Positions 1 to 9,829 of a DNA stretch of 64,000 bases are shown one piece after another. Numbering within the stretch: position 1 is the stretch's first letter; every line of letters starts with the position of its first letter. The stretch is taken from contig NW_006920872.1 of NCBI RefSeq assembly GCF_000417875.1, forward strand, positions 354,197 to 418,196, read 5' to 3'. The notes below the pieces were generated by a model. The model had not been told where the DNA came from, did no database searches, and saw only the letters and a list, made by a program, of their open reading frames with translations. The stretch comes from Pseudozyma flocculosa PF-1. Its lineage: Eukaryota; Basidiomycota; Ustilaginomycetes; Ustilaginales; Ustilaginaceae. The position numbers and the translations under genes were made by a program.

Positions 1-2
1 TC

Positions 3-188
3 TTCTCCTCTTCCTCATCGTCACGCTCTGAAGCTTTCGGTCTGCTTCGGCAGCTCTTCCCCGCCGCAAAGACAGACGAGATCAACGCCATCCCCGTCTC
101 CCGACTCCACGCCTTCCCAGTATCCGCATCGGCCGGTCTCGACCTGCTCGTCACGGCCGCATTCGCCCTCGTTTGGCATGGCGTATGA
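3..188 (+). CDS. Probable C-terminal end of an unidentified protein (5' part outside the window)
   Basis: The frame starting at base 3 is open for 61 codons and stops at TGA 186-188. It has no start codon, so if real it is the last exon of a gene entering from the left. The peptide is Ser-rich, then contains FGLLRQLFPAAKTDEIN and ends in a hydrophobic stretch, LLVTAAFALVWHGV, that could be a final membrane segment. Third codon positions are mostly C or G, as in the firm genes here. It would be convergent with the NKAP-like gene, leaving about 100 bp between stop codons, which is a normal spacing in this window. I do not recognise a family, and an open frame of this length in GC-rich DNA can arise by chance. 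Confidence 0.3.
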   Translation, partial: FSSSSSSRSEAFGLLRQLFPAAKTDEINAIPVSRLHAFPVSASAGLDLLVTAAFALVWHGV

Positions 189-291
189 AGCTTGCATTCA
201 TCCAGCGCAGCCTAGCAGCACAGGCCTGCGTCGTGACAACCGAATCCAACACTGCCGTCCACCCACATTCCTCTCCGCTTCCGTCCCATCC

Positions 292-2064
292 TCAGGGCGC
301 CCCGCCGGGCGTGAGGGTGTCGACCATCTCGCGGAACTGGGCCACGATCTGCGCCTCTTTCTTGGCCTTTTCCTCGGCCTGCATCTTGAGGATGCTCCGC
401 TTTTCCTCTGCGCTGATGACCTGGTTCTCCTTGCGGATGCGCACCGCGTTCATCCTGCGGTGTCGGCTGCCGCTCATGACGAAGCCGGCCTTTTCGTAGG
501 CCTCAATCTGCTCGGGCGTCAGGCCAATCTCACCACGCCGCGGGATGCGCTTGCCCTCCTGCAGGAAGGCGGCCATGGCCGAGCCTTCGCCCGGGCGCAG
601 CGCGCCTCCGTACGCGCGCGGGTCGATGGGCTTGCCGTCGTCGGCGACGGGGAGCTGCGGTCCCACCTCTTCCTCGTCATCGTCGTCTTCGTCGTCGTGA
701 CCATCGCCGCCGCGGCCCTTGCCCTTCTTGGCCCGCTTCAGCCCGCGCTCCCACTCGTCCCGATTTTCGTCGTAGCGGTCCAGCTCGTCGTCGATATCCT
801 TGCCGTCGGCACCTCGGCTGCGCGACCGCTTCGAGGCGCTCCTCGATCTGTGGCGGCGATGCGCTGAGCGATCCGATGAAGACGACTCGTCCGACGAAAC
901 GGACCTCGAGCGCGGCCGCGCCGAACGGCTGCGAGTGCTGCGTCGCCTCTCTCGGTCCTCCTTGGCATCCTCGCTGCGATGCCTGTCGGAGCGGGATCGA
1001 GGTCGATCCTCCCTGTCATGCGAAGACCGATGGTGACGATGGCGGTGGTGCTTGCTGCTCCGGCTCTTGTGCCTTCTGTCTTCGTCGTCGTCGTAGTCGT
1101 CGCTCCTGTCGCTCTCGCTCTCGTCGTCGCTGTCGTCCCTTCGCCTCTTGGACGAGCTGCTGGTGTGCTTGCTCCTCGAGCTGTGGTGGCGGCGGGAGCT
1201 CGAGTGGCGGTCGCGGTCTCGGTGCGAGCTGCTGCTGCTCTTGTGCTTGTGCCGGCTGGACGAGTGCTTCGACGACCGGCCCTTGCTCTTTCGCTTCCGC
1301 TCCCTCTCCTTCTCGCGCTCATCCTCCGAGTCCGGCAGGGGTGACTTGGGCGACGGCGGCCAGATGGACAGGGTCGATGCTTTCCGCTGCTGATTGCGGC
1401 TCTCGAAAAAGCTTCCGTCCGTAGCGTCGCCAAATTGCGGAGGGCCCCTCCTCCAGCCTCCTCCGGCGCCGCCATCCTGGCCACCCGATTCGAGGGGGCC
1501 GCCGTTCCGCGGAGGGTACATGTTGCCAGCACGAGCGTCTTGGTCCCTTCGAGGAGGCTCGTAGCGGTCTTCGTAGGGGCGAGGCGGCCCGTCGAAGCGC
1601 GGTGGCGGCGGTGGCGGCCGGGAGTAGTCGCCTCGGCGCTGGGTGTCGTGTGAGTCGTAGCTGGGCGACGGTCGGCGCGCCCTTCCGCCCTCGCCGCGAG
1701 GGGAGCGATCCCTGTAGCTTCGGTCGCGATCATCGTCGTCCCGATCCCGGCCTCGACTGCTGCCGTCGTAGCCGTAGCCGTCGCCGTCGCCGTCGCCACG
1801 TCTGTCGGAGAATCGTCGATCTCGCCCGTCATCGTCGCCGCCACGGCTGCGGTCGCCTCCGTCGTCCCTAGACCTCTTTGACTCGAGCAGCCGCTCCCTG
1901 AGCTGCCTCTCGCGATCTACGTCGCGGCTGCTTCCAAAGTCGCGCTCCTGGCGCTGCAGATGGGGTGGTGGGCCTCGGACAAAAGTGGAGCCGGCGTTGC
2001 GGTCGGTGTTGGCTGAGTCGGAGTGGGGCACGCGGCCCATCCTGCTTGGGTGGACGTGGGCCAT
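292..2064 (-). CDS. NKAP: NKAP-family protein (RS-rich, SynMuv/NKAP C-terminal domain)
   Basis: Single-exon gene for 590 residues, starting at ATG 2062-2064. NKAP proteins are nuclear RNA-binding factors tied to splicing and transcriptional repression. The last ~110 residues are the diagnostic NKAP domain: a GGALRPGEGSAMAAFLQEGK stretch, then RIPRRGEIGLT, VMSGSRHRRMNAVRIRKENQ and a charged helix ending in FREMV. The first ~430 residues are extremely rich in Arg, Ser, Asp and Lys (SR, RD and SSSK repeats), as in human NKAP but longer, and are expected to be disordered and bind RNA or SR-type splicing factors. The RS-rich coding sequence gives long false reading frames on both strands. It is divergent from the methyltransferase gene at 2477. 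Family identity is firm; the exact role in this fungus is inferred. Confidence 0.93.
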   Translation of the reverse strand: MAHVHPSRMGRVPHSDSANTDRNAGSTFVRGPPPHLQRQERDFGSSRDVDRERQLRERLLESKRSRDDGGDRSRGGDDDGRDRRFSDRRGDGDGDGYGYDGSSRGRDRDDDDRDRSYRDRSPRGEGGRARRPSPSYDSHDTQRRGDYSRPPPPPPRFDGPPRPYEDRYEPPRRDQDARAGNMYPPRNGGPLESGGQDGGAGGGWRRGPPQFGDATDGSFFESRNQQRKASTLSIWPPSPKSPLPDSEDEREKERERKRKSKGRSSKHSSSRHKHKSSSSSHRDRDRHSSSRRHHSSRSKHTSSSSKRRRDDSDDESESDRSDDYDDDEDRRHKSRSSKHHRHRHHRSSHDREDRPRSRSDRHRSEDAKEDRERRRSTRSRSARPRSRSVSSDESSSSDRSAHRRHRSRSASKRSRSRGADGKDIDDELDRYDENRDEWERGLKRAKKGKGRGGDGHDDEDDDDEEEVGPQLPVADDGKPIDPRAYGGALRPGEGSAMAAFLQEGKRIPRRGEIGLTPEQIEAYEKAGFVMSGSRHRRMNAVRIRKENQVISAEEKRSILKMQAEEKAKKEAQIVAQFREMVDTLTPGGAP

Positions 2065-2476
2065 GGCGATCGATGGGCGAGTAGTGCCGACAGTGTCCGC
2101 TCAGTGAAGACGAGCGGGAAGAGGGGCGGGGTATGTGTGCTGGCAGAGGTGCGCAGCAGAGGAGTGGTGGTGGACGATGCAAGGAAAGGGGAAGGGAGCG
2201 TGGCGTTGCGAAGTGGAGTCGAGCAAGCGCTGGCCCGCCGCCCCATGCAGGACAGCCACGCAGCCAGTCAGAGAAAGACGCCGGCGGATCCGAGCGGCGC
2301 CCCCTGGCCGAGGCAGCACCGACTTCGGAAGAAGCGAAAAAAGGGTGCACTCGAGGGAACCGCCAAAGCTTTGCGGCCTTCGTCTTGCTAGCCATCCTCC
2401 CCGTCCCCTTCCCCTAGCCTAGCCTCCTTTCCACTGCCTCGTCCGGCGCCATAAGCCATCGGCCCCCCTCGACTCA
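2065..2476. promoter_or_regulatory. Divergent promoter region between NKAP-like and NTM1-like genes
   Basis: These 412 bases separate two start codons on opposite strands, so they should carry both promoters and 5' leaders. I see no clear TATA box. Near the right gene the top strand is C/T-rich (about 2395-2475), as is common just upstream of fungal start codons. Confidence 0.5.
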
Positions 2477-3557
2477 ATGCCGCAAGCTGCCCGCGTCATC
2501 CATCCCTCGCCCGACGTCAAGCGCGGCGTCGAGTACTGGGAGGGCGTCGCCCCCACCGTCGGTGAGTCAAGGCTCCTCGTCGCGGCCCCATCCCCCGCTC
2601 AACCTAGCTCGCCCGTCGCTGACCTTTTCCCCCTCTCTCTGTGCTGTCCCTTGTGCTCTCTACCCGCTCTCGACAGACGGCGTCCTCGGCGGCTTCGGCC
2701 ACGTCTCGCGCATCGATGCGCTGGGGTCACGCACCTTCCTGCTCAAGGTGCTGCCGCGCCTCTCGTACTGCGCCCCCGCCTCGATCAACACCAGCCCCTT
2801 TGCCTGGAAGCAGGACAAGGTCGCTGCCCGTGGCGGAAAGGGCAAGGCGCGCACCCGGGCGCTCGACTGCGGCGCGGGCGTCGGCCGGGTGACGGAAAAC
2901 AGCCTGCTCCCCATCGTCGACGAAGTGCACATGGTCGAGCCCGTGCCCAAGTTCCTCGCAGAGGCCAAGAAGAACTCGCCAAAGTGGCTGCCGCTCGCCA
3001 CGCCGCCGTCCCAGTCGCCGTTCCAGGCCCGCAAGGCCGCCCACTTCCACTGCTCGACGCTCCAGGACATTGACCCGGCGCGACCCTACAGCTCGGCGCA
3101 GAAGGGCAAGGGCAAGGAGTTCGATCCCACCGTCTCGGTCGATGACCAAAACGAAGGCGGCCCTGCGACAGGATCCGCAGATTCGGCCGCGGAAGCGACG
3201 TCATCCACCGGCGACGACCACGAAGCGGGCAGCAAGCACGAGCCGCTCAAGTACGACGTCGTGTGGAACCAGTGGTGCCTGCAGCACCTATCGGACAAGG
3301 ACCTGGTCGCCTTCCTCAAGCGCTCAAGACAAGCGCTCAAGGACGGTCAAGGCGAGGAGGGCATCATCGTGGTCAAGGAAAACGTGTGCCAGGAGGCCGC
3401 CGACGGCAACGAGACGGTGTGGTACGACGACGAGGACCACTCGATTACACGCTCGACAAAGGCCTACGAGCGCGTCTTTGCCGAGGCGGGCCTCAAGGTG
3501 ATCAAGTGCGAGGTGCAGCAGGGACTGCCGCAGGAGCTGTTCACTGTGAAGATGTGA
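2477..3557 (+). CDS. TAE1: Alpha-N-terminal protein methyltransferase (NTM1/Tae1 family)
   Basis: Two exons, 2477-2561 and 2677-3557, join in phase to 321 residues; the 115-bp intron has a GTGAGT donor and a CAG acceptor. The enzyme uses S-adenosylmethionine to methylate the alpha-amino group of X-Pro-Lys N-termini, chiefly on ribosomal proteins in yeast. Across the splice the protein reads PTVDGVLGGFGHVSRID, the family's N-terminal signature. It is followed by the AdoMet-binding motif LDCGAGVGRVT, then VHMVEPVPKFL, and WNQWCLQHLSDKDLVAFLKR, which matches the IQW...HL block of human NTM1. An insertion of about 60 residues rich in Gly, Ser, Asp and Glu (near residues 155-215) separates the AdoMet motif from that block and is longer than usual. 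The C-terminus GLPQELFTVKM matches the family's ending. Confidence 0.93.
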
Positions 3558-3918
3558 GTGTGTCCGACCCGCCGCGGGTACAGCGACGGCGGCGCTGGAC
3601 GACGACGATGCTGATCGGATATCCAACGACCGGTGTCTCCTCTCGCTCCTTCAATACACAGGTGGGCGTTGCGATAGACTGCTTCGTGTCCCGCCGCAAT
3701 GGAGACGCATGATACCCCCAGCATCTTTTAGCAGCGGGACGCCGTTGGCAGCGTCGCCGAGATGCTGACCGCCTCCAGACTCTGACTCCATGCTGACCTT
3801 TGCCTCCTGACTGAGTGACCCGAGCCTCGGAGATGCGTTGCGCTCCGCCCTTTCTGCCCTCCCTCCCTCTACTCCCTGCGCTCTTCACGCCCTCTCCTCT
3901 CCCCTCCCTCACCCCGTC
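3558..3918. other. Intergenic, between convergent reading frames
   Basis: This 361-base stretch should hold the 3' UTR of the methyltransferase gene and, if the ORF at 3919 is real, that gene's 3' UTR. It is C/T-rich toward 3840-3915. I see no further gene or repeat. Confidence 0.5.
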
Positions 3919-4713
3919 TTAATTGGACGACGGCACGCTTTTCCCCACTGCCGCCTCGCCCTCATTCGTCGGGAAGATGAAAACCTGCCGACCACCGTCG
4001 TACCGCCTTGGGCGCCTCCCCTTTGCTCGCCCCACAAAGAGGATGGTGCCTTGGATGGACGGAGACGCCGTCATGCGTCTGTTCTCGCTCTGGTCGCAGA
4101 GGACATCGTTGCCTTTTTCGCTGTACTCTACGCTATCCTCGTCTCGCCGTGGCTCAACCAGGGGCCAAATTGTGATCACGTGGTTGCCATCACTGATCCG
4201 AATCGGGCTCGTGGCGCCGAACAGGGGCCAGTCGATGGCGACGAAGACGTCTCGCTGCGACGGCGATTGCAGCGAGCCGATGCATGGATGGCCACGGGAT
4301 CTGGTCAAGATTCGATAGGTCAGGGGTCCCAAGAACGCCGTACGTCCGAGTTCATGCTCCCCCTGTCGAAAGCTTATCGTCGCGGCCGGCTCGTTAGGTA
4401 CAGGTCCAGCCAGGCCCGTGATGCGGCGATGAGCGTCGAGCTCGAGCAAACACGCAGCGAAAGTCACGTACTGGACCTGCGTGCGCGAGAGCGAGATGCC
4501 GGGACGGACGGCGGTCAAGGAGGCCAGGCCAGGGCGGGCGGGCGTGTCGATGATCCGCCTGCCGTGGTTCGGTGCCGCCAGGTAGCAGCAGCGCTGAGCG
4601 GAGACGTTGAGCAATACAACTTCTTTCAGCCGGAGACAATGCGAATGAAGGGGCGGGGCCGAGTCGTCATTCGGAGTCCCGATCCCGTTATATGGTGGTG
4701 CGAGATAGAGCAT
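3919..4713 (-). CDS. Unidentified ORF, 264 residues
   Basis: Open frame from ATG 4711-4713 to TAA 3919-3921. I do not recognise it. It has no signal peptide, membrane segment or low-complexity run, which is unusual for a chance frame in this GC-rich DNA. The composition is balanced, and the C-terminal half has beta-strand-like alternation (for example RISDGNHVITIWPLVEP and QGTILFVGRAKGRR). The opposite strand also carries a long frame (3838-4977), but that one is Arg-rich and less protein-like. GC preference at third positions is moderate, weaker than in the firm genes here. A missing 5' exon is possible because the N-terminus has no clear domain start. It lies between the methyltransferase gene and the long leader of the 4E-BP gene. 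Confidence 0.4.
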   Translation of the reverse strand: MLYLAPPYNGIGTPNDDSAPPLHSHCLRLKEVVLLNVSAQRCCYLAAPNHGRRIIDTPARPGLASLTAVRPGISLSRTQVQYVTFAACLLELDAHRRITGLAGPVPNEPAATISFRQGEHELGRTAFLGPLTYRILTRSRGHPCIGSLQSPSQRDVFVAIDWPLFGATSPIRISDGNHVITIWPLVEPRRDEDSVEYSEKGNDVLCDQSENRRMTASPSIQGTILFVGRAKGRRPRRYDGGRQVFIFPTNEGEAAVGKSVPSSN

Positions 4714-5942
4714 CAAGAGAGAGCAAAGACAGGCAAGAGAATCATGATGACGACGTCGGCTGATGTCTCGGAGGGATCCAAAGGACCTCGTCCCAACAAA
4801 CGGCCGAGGGGTCTGTTGGCGGCCGCACCCCCCGTCGAGCGCCTGAAAGACGTGCGTGACTCGTGTCGTGTTGGCCGGGAGTCAGTCAACCTCTTGGCCG
4901 GCCACCGACTACGGTGCGACAGATATCGCAACGGGGCGGTGCGGGCCGGGTCGGAAAGGCAGCCGGAGCGCAGATAGAGAGCGACGGCGAGGGACGGCGC
5001 GGGCGCTGGTGGGATCTGATTGGCGCATTTTCACAGACGGCGAGGCGCGCCAAAGATAAAGGACGAGACAGAGGACGGTTGGGCCTCGTCACGCGGGGGT
5101 AACCTGGCCTGGCCTGCCCTGCCCCTGTGTGGAGGTGGCGAGCCGACAGAAGAGAGGCCAGCCGTACGTCGTTGTTGCGCTGGCAGCACAGCCAGGCCAG
5201 CCCAGCCCCGGATAGGTTAGCCCCCGCTTCGTTGGTTGGTTGGGCGGTCGGTCGGTCGGTTGCGTGCGTGGCTGCCGACGTGGAGCCAGCAGGCAGGTCA
5301 GGTTAAAGGATAGGGTCCCTTGGCTCCGCCCCCGCTTTCCTCGGTCGCTCCCTCAGCAGCTGGCGCAAAAGGCGGCCGGGGGTCCCGCGCTGTGACGACG
5401 CCATACGCCATCGACCTACGCCTGGTTGACCCGGCGCACGGCCTGGACAAGCGCCGCCGGGCCAGCCAGGCCAGGCCAGGCCATCCGACCCGTGCACGTA
5501 CTCCCTAGCCTCGAGCCCAACACCGGCCTCGACCCGCGCTAGAGTACGGGGGGCGCCGCCCTCTACGGCAGCACCGCCCCGCCGGCCAGCACCGGCCTAG
5601 TCTGGCACCCCAGCAACCCACGGGCCATAAATAAGGCTCGTGCCCCCGCCCGATCCTTGCCTCTGTCTCTCCACCACCAACAACCTCGTCCGACCTCCTC
5701 ACCTTCTCGGCGCAGCAAGTGCAGAGCACCGTCCTTTCTACAAGCAGAACAGAGCAAGCACCTCTCGCATCGATCCAGTCCTGTCTATTCGCATCCCTCT
5801 CCTCGGCCTTCGCACTCGCGCAAACGGAATCTGCACTCGGCACACCTACCGCGCCCCTTTCTCTCTCTCTCTGTTTCTCGCCTTGATCTCGCACCTTTGC
5901 ACTCTTTGCGACCCCAGTCTCATATCATTCCACCTGGGCACG
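4714..5942. promoter_or_regulatory. Long upstream region and leader of the 4E-BP gene
   Basis: About 1.2 kb with no supportable gene. It contains runs of GGCCT/GGCCA pentamers (around 5100-5120 and 5461-5483), a GTTG/GGTC repeat patch near 5230-5262, and from about 5650 to 5935 a strongly C/T-rich leader just before the start codon. The only clear AT-rich promoter-like motif is at 5626-5636. Confidence 0.5.
5626..5636 (+). promoter_or_regulatory. Possible TATA box of the 4E-BP gene
   Basis: CATAAATAAGG lies about 310 bases upstream of the ATG at 5943 in otherwise GC-rich DNA and is followed by a pyrimidine-rich stretch typical of a transcription start and leader. No transcript data are available to confirm it. 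Confidence 0.35.
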
Positions 5943-6436
5943 ATGTCATCGCAAGCTACCAACGCCATCCCCATCCGAGCGGCCGGCCCGGCAGACCGCC
6001 TCACAAAGTCTGGCCGCGACCTCCTCTCGGCCACGCCCGGCGGTATGAACTTTTACGGCAGCACGCCCGGAGGGTGAGGACTCGTTGGCCCAACGACCGT
6101 CGGTCTGAGCCTGGAGCCGCAGAGGAGCCCAAGACGGAGGAGCCAGACTGCTCGACGTAATCAGACTGACACGACCCGATGCTTCATCCTACGCTTGCCC
6201 CTCCCCACAGCTCCCGCATCGTCTACTCGCGCGACCAGCTCCTCTCGCTCGCCTCGTCGCCACTCTCCCAGTCGCCCTCGAAGCTCCTCGCATCCATCCC
6301 CGCAGAGATCTCAAAGTCGCCCGAGAAGTCGTCCAACTTCAAGCCCGGCTCCTACTCGTTTAGCAACCTCGGCGGGGGTGCGGCCAGGCTGGGTGCGTCC
6401 ACTCCAAAGTCGGCTGCTCCTGCTGCCCAGCAACCC

Positions 6437-6470
<34 letters not shown>

Positions 6471-6529
6471 CGAAGAGCGGAAAACAGGATGGGAGCAACG
6501 ACGACGAGCAGTTTGAGATGGACCTATAG
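5943..6529 (+). CDS. eIF4E-binding protein (4E-BP type), with TOS motif
   Basis: Two exons, 5943-6073 and 6211-6529, give 149 residues. The protein should bind the cap-binding factor eIF4E and block its contact with eIF4G, with TOR phosphorylation releasing it. The motifs match animal 4E-BPs in order: NAIPIR near residue 7, resembling the N-terminal RAIP motif; two TPGG priming-site repeats (near 32 and 41); the eIF4E-binding motif YSRDQLL (Y-x4-L-hydrophobic) directly after the second TPGG; SP sites in SSPLSQSP, where human 4E-BP1 has its S65/T70 sites; an IPAEISKSP stretch matching the IPGVTSP elbow motif; and the C-terminal TOS motif FEMDL, the last five residues. A run of about ten Gln (CAG codons, near 6439-6468) is added before the acidic tail. 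The intron falls just before the eIF4E-binding motif. The yeast 4E-BPs Caf20 and Eap1 are not of this type. Confidence 0.9.
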
Positions 6530-7319
6530 CCCGTCCTGCTGCGGGTTCGCCAGCTTGGCTCCGGTGCCATCGACGTGCCTGCTGCCCTGAGCTGTCTCGA
6601 CGTCGTGCCGAGCCCTTTCGGTTGCTCCGTCTCATACTCCCAACACTGCCCGCACCGCATCGCCCAGCGCGTCCACCTTCAGCGACCCGCCATGTGCGCG
6701 ACTGCGACATCAAGCCACGCCTGTGCCCGCGTACTGTCTAAATACTGTAACAACATCCCACTCAATCAAACAGTCGATCAATATCCACAACCACCGACGT
6801 GCAGCAGAGATCGATACGCGGCCACTGGGCCCCTTGTATCGATCTCTAGATCAGGCGGAGGCGCGGACGGCGAGAACGCTGGGTTGCCGCTCAGCCCCAG
6901 CCATAGAATCGGCACAGGCAGGCAGAGGCCGCCCGGATCAGTCGTGGTGCAAGGAGTTCGTTGTTCGTACAGTAGTCGTACAGCCGAGAGGGGTTCCTGC
7001 GTCTATCGCCTTCGTCTTCGTCTTCGTCCTTGTCGTCGTCGTTGTCGTGCTGCGATGCTGCTCGTCCTCGAGGGACGCGAAGGGGTACAGGTTGAGCGGC
7101 GGTAGACCACCTGGGCAGACGGGGAGGCTTTGGCCTGAGACTCTCTCGAGCCCATCGGAAGCTGATCCCGCCAGAAGCGTCGTCCGAGGCTGCAATCCTC
7201 GAAGAACGTCGATGCCGCCAAGTGGAGGGGCTGCCCCGCCGAGCCGGACGTCAGGCCGGATCTCGTCTGGCGCGCAAAGTGCCGCCCGCGCCGCCCATTC
7301 TGGTGAGCCGTCGACGCTC
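6530..7319. other. Intergenic between convergent 4E-BP and carrier genes
   Basis: About 790 bases, likely two 3' UTRs. Short frames run into the carrier coding region on both strands but look like shadows. A GTC/TTC triplet-rich patch lies near 7010-7060. I see no further gene. Confidence 0.45.
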
Positions 7320-8368
7320 TTACTTGTACGGCGGTCCGAGGAGGTTTCTAAACTGGCCCAGGACGACTTCGACGACGAGGAGGAGGACACCGCCTCCCGG
7401 TGCGAGTCGGAGGACCTTTGGGGTGAAGCCCTTGTAGAGCGCGCCGAAGCCCTCCTCCTTTGCGATGAGGGCCATCGAGGGGAAGGTCCAGTTGTACTTG
7501 CGCGGCACGCCGGGCACGTTTGGCGTGTTCTGGATGCGGCTCTTTACGACGTCGGCGGGCGTGTTGAGCGCGGTGCCCACAAAGCCGCCAATGGCGCCCG
7601 AGACAAAGTTGTTGCGCAGCTCCTCGGCCTTGCCCGCGGGCTTGGGCAGGAGCGACTTGACCTGGAAGATGACGCCAAAGTAGCCGCCGTTCCAGAGCAC
7701 GTGGCGCCAAAAGGTCGACTCGAGGCCGGCGTAGAGGCCGAGGACGCCGTCGGCCTTGACAATCTTGCCGACGACGTCCATGGGGCCCGTGTAGAGGTGC
7801 GCCTGGGCGCGGTCCTGGAGGCGGATCTTGACCAGCTCAAACGGAACCACCACCACCGACTCGGTCGCGCCCGCCGAGCAGCCCGTCAGCACCGAGAGCC
7901 CCTGCGTCATCTTGTCGGCCCCCGTCAGGTCGCGGAACGTCTTGCCCCAAAAGTCGTTGGCGGCAAACTTGACGGCTCGCTTGGGCGCCTCGAGCATCAA
8001 TGGCGGCACCAGGCCGCGGTACAACCGGCCAGCTCTACGGGGCGGGGGCGGGGGCGTGTGCAGGTTCGAGCATGCGTCGCAAGGCGGGATGAAGGGAGCC
8101 TTCGGGTCAGCTGGCGGTCCTCGCAGTCGCCTTCCGTAGCAACAAGAGCGTGGCGCAGCACTCACCCTTCGTTCTTGATAATCTTTTTGAAAGCGTCGAC
8201 CATGCCATTGTACCTGTCTGCGCCCGGGATCTCGGCCTTGCCCTGGAGCTGCATCCGCGTCTTGACGACATCGAGCGGGTAGAGGCAGAGGAGCTCGGTG
8301 ACGCCGGCGATGGCGCCAGCGGTGAACTGGGCGTAGAAGGGGAGGGGCTTGAGTTGTGAGGTCGCCAT
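7320..8368 (-). CDS. ODC1: Mitochondrial 2-oxodicarboxylate carrier (SLC25A21/Odc1 type)
   Basis: Exon 1 is 8368-8166 and exon 2 is 8034-7320, separated by a 131-bp intron (GTGAGT...TAG); the product is 305 residues, the usual size. Carriers of this type exchange 2-oxoadipate and 2-oxoglutarate across the inner mitochondrial membrane, serving lysine metabolism. Three tandem carrier repeats each keep the family signature: PLDVVKTRMQ (near residue 32), PFELVKIRLQ (near 135) and PADVVKSRIQ (near 230). The first repeat's FTAGAIAGVTELLCLYPLD is typical of the oxodicarboxylate subgroup, as are the APKRAVKFAAND and FWRHVLWNGGYFG blocks. No cleavable presequence is expected. Family membership is certain; the exact substrate is inferred from subgroup similarity. 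Confidence 0.92.
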
Positions 8369-9829
8369 CTTGTCCAGATTTGTGCGTCGTCTCTATGCGT
8401 GCAGGCGAGGTAGCCCGGGGGGTGTGTCTTGGGAGGACCAGGGAGGAGAGCGGGACGCCAAAGAGGGGGAGAGGCGGAGAGGTTGCGAGGGGCGGGCGTG
8501 GGTGAGGTGCGAAGCAGTGGTGTCCGGCGGCGATGGCGAGGCAAGCGTGGTGGATGGCGAGGGGGTTCGTAGACAGGAAGAAGAAAGGAGCGAGGAGCGG
8601 GGAGCGAGGAGCGGAGAGCGGGAAGCGGGGCAAGGAGCAGTCGGCGGGCAGCGAGGCAAGGCAGGCAAGGCAGGCAGGCAGGCAAGGAGCTTACGGGCCG
8701 GCCGGCGAGGGGCGAGGGCAGGCGGCAGCTGTTTCTTCTACCTGCCTATCGCGAAGGATCGGGTGCAGCGGTGCGGTTGGGTTGGCTGGGGTGGCAGGCA
8801 GGCAGCGCGGTGCGGTGCGGTGCCTGCCTGCAGCCGCCAGACCCCAAACGTGGGGCAGCCAGACAGCTAGGGCCTCAGCTGGCGTTACGTTGGCCGTCAA
8901 TCGTTGGTCGTCGGTAGATCGCCGTCCATGTCCCGACTCAGGGCTCTCGCACCGTATGTCTGCCTTGCTGCCCTGCCCTAGCCTGCTTTCGCTGTACCCC
9001 ACCCGCTCCAAGCGCGACCTCACCGTGCAGGCCTCCAGCCAGCAGATCACCCCGCCACCTCTCCAAGGCACTGTCGTGTCGTCGTCGTCGTCGGCGACGT
9101 CGGCGTCTCCATCGGTTATCTCATCGTGGCGCAATCCGATGACATGATTGCCGAAGACCCCCTTCGTGGCTCGCACGCTCTGACGATACAGACGGCTCTC
9201 CGATGGGCCGAGATGTCGAGGCGAGGAAATCTCTGGCTCGTCTGGCTTTCCCTCTCCGAGTCACAACTCACACACCGCCTCGCTGGCCAGGCCAGGCAGG
9301 CCTGCGACGCGCACACGCACGCGGCCATCTGCCGAGAGAAGTCTGGCCCGACCTGGCCCAGCATCCGCCCGCCATTTCCCCTCGCTCCTCGCACTCGGTG
9401 CGCTACGTAGAAGACGCCACCATCCTCGCTGTCGTGCTGACCAGCACGAGCGAACAGACGAGCATCGGGGTCATTTCAACATGCAGAGAGAGGCGAGACC
9501 CACACAGGTGGGCGTTGGTGGCCAGTGCACGCCGCGCACGAAGACCCTTCGGCGAAGCTCCGTGCCAGCCACACCCGGCCGAGTGAAGTGTTCCACTCTG
9601 TCCCCGGTCCTCACGCAGGGATGGGACCCTCTACTCCTGATGAATGCCATCTGATATGCTTTTGAGATGAGCGAGGCGCGGAGATATCTGCATGTCGAGG
9701 AGCCAATCAAACAAAGCACGGTACGCAGCGCATGGTATGTCTTGCTGAAAGAGGGAAGAAGAGGACGAGGACCCAACCCGAAGCCGGCAGGAGAAGGTGG
9801 AAAGACGTTGGCATCTCCACGGCCTCTTG
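8369..9829. other. Intergenic: carrier promoter and RAD52 3' side
   Basis: About 1.46 kb without a supportable gene. On the top strand 8570-8690 is purine-rich with GCGAGGAGCGGGA-like units followed by a GGCA tetranucleotide run (about 8658-8692). A GTGCG run lies near 8808-8825 and a GTCGTC run near 9076-9095. Short frames such as 9203-9586 show no protein character. Confidence 0.45.

Noticed and set aside
3838..4977. 379-codon plus-strand frame opposite the orphan ORF
   Set aside because: Translation is Arg/Gly/Pro-rich without domain character; the minus-strand frame is the better candidate.
6723..8282. 519-codon plus-strand frame across the carrier gene
   Set aside because: It is the antisense shadow of the ODC1 coding exons; Ala/Val/Arg/Glu-rich with no family match.
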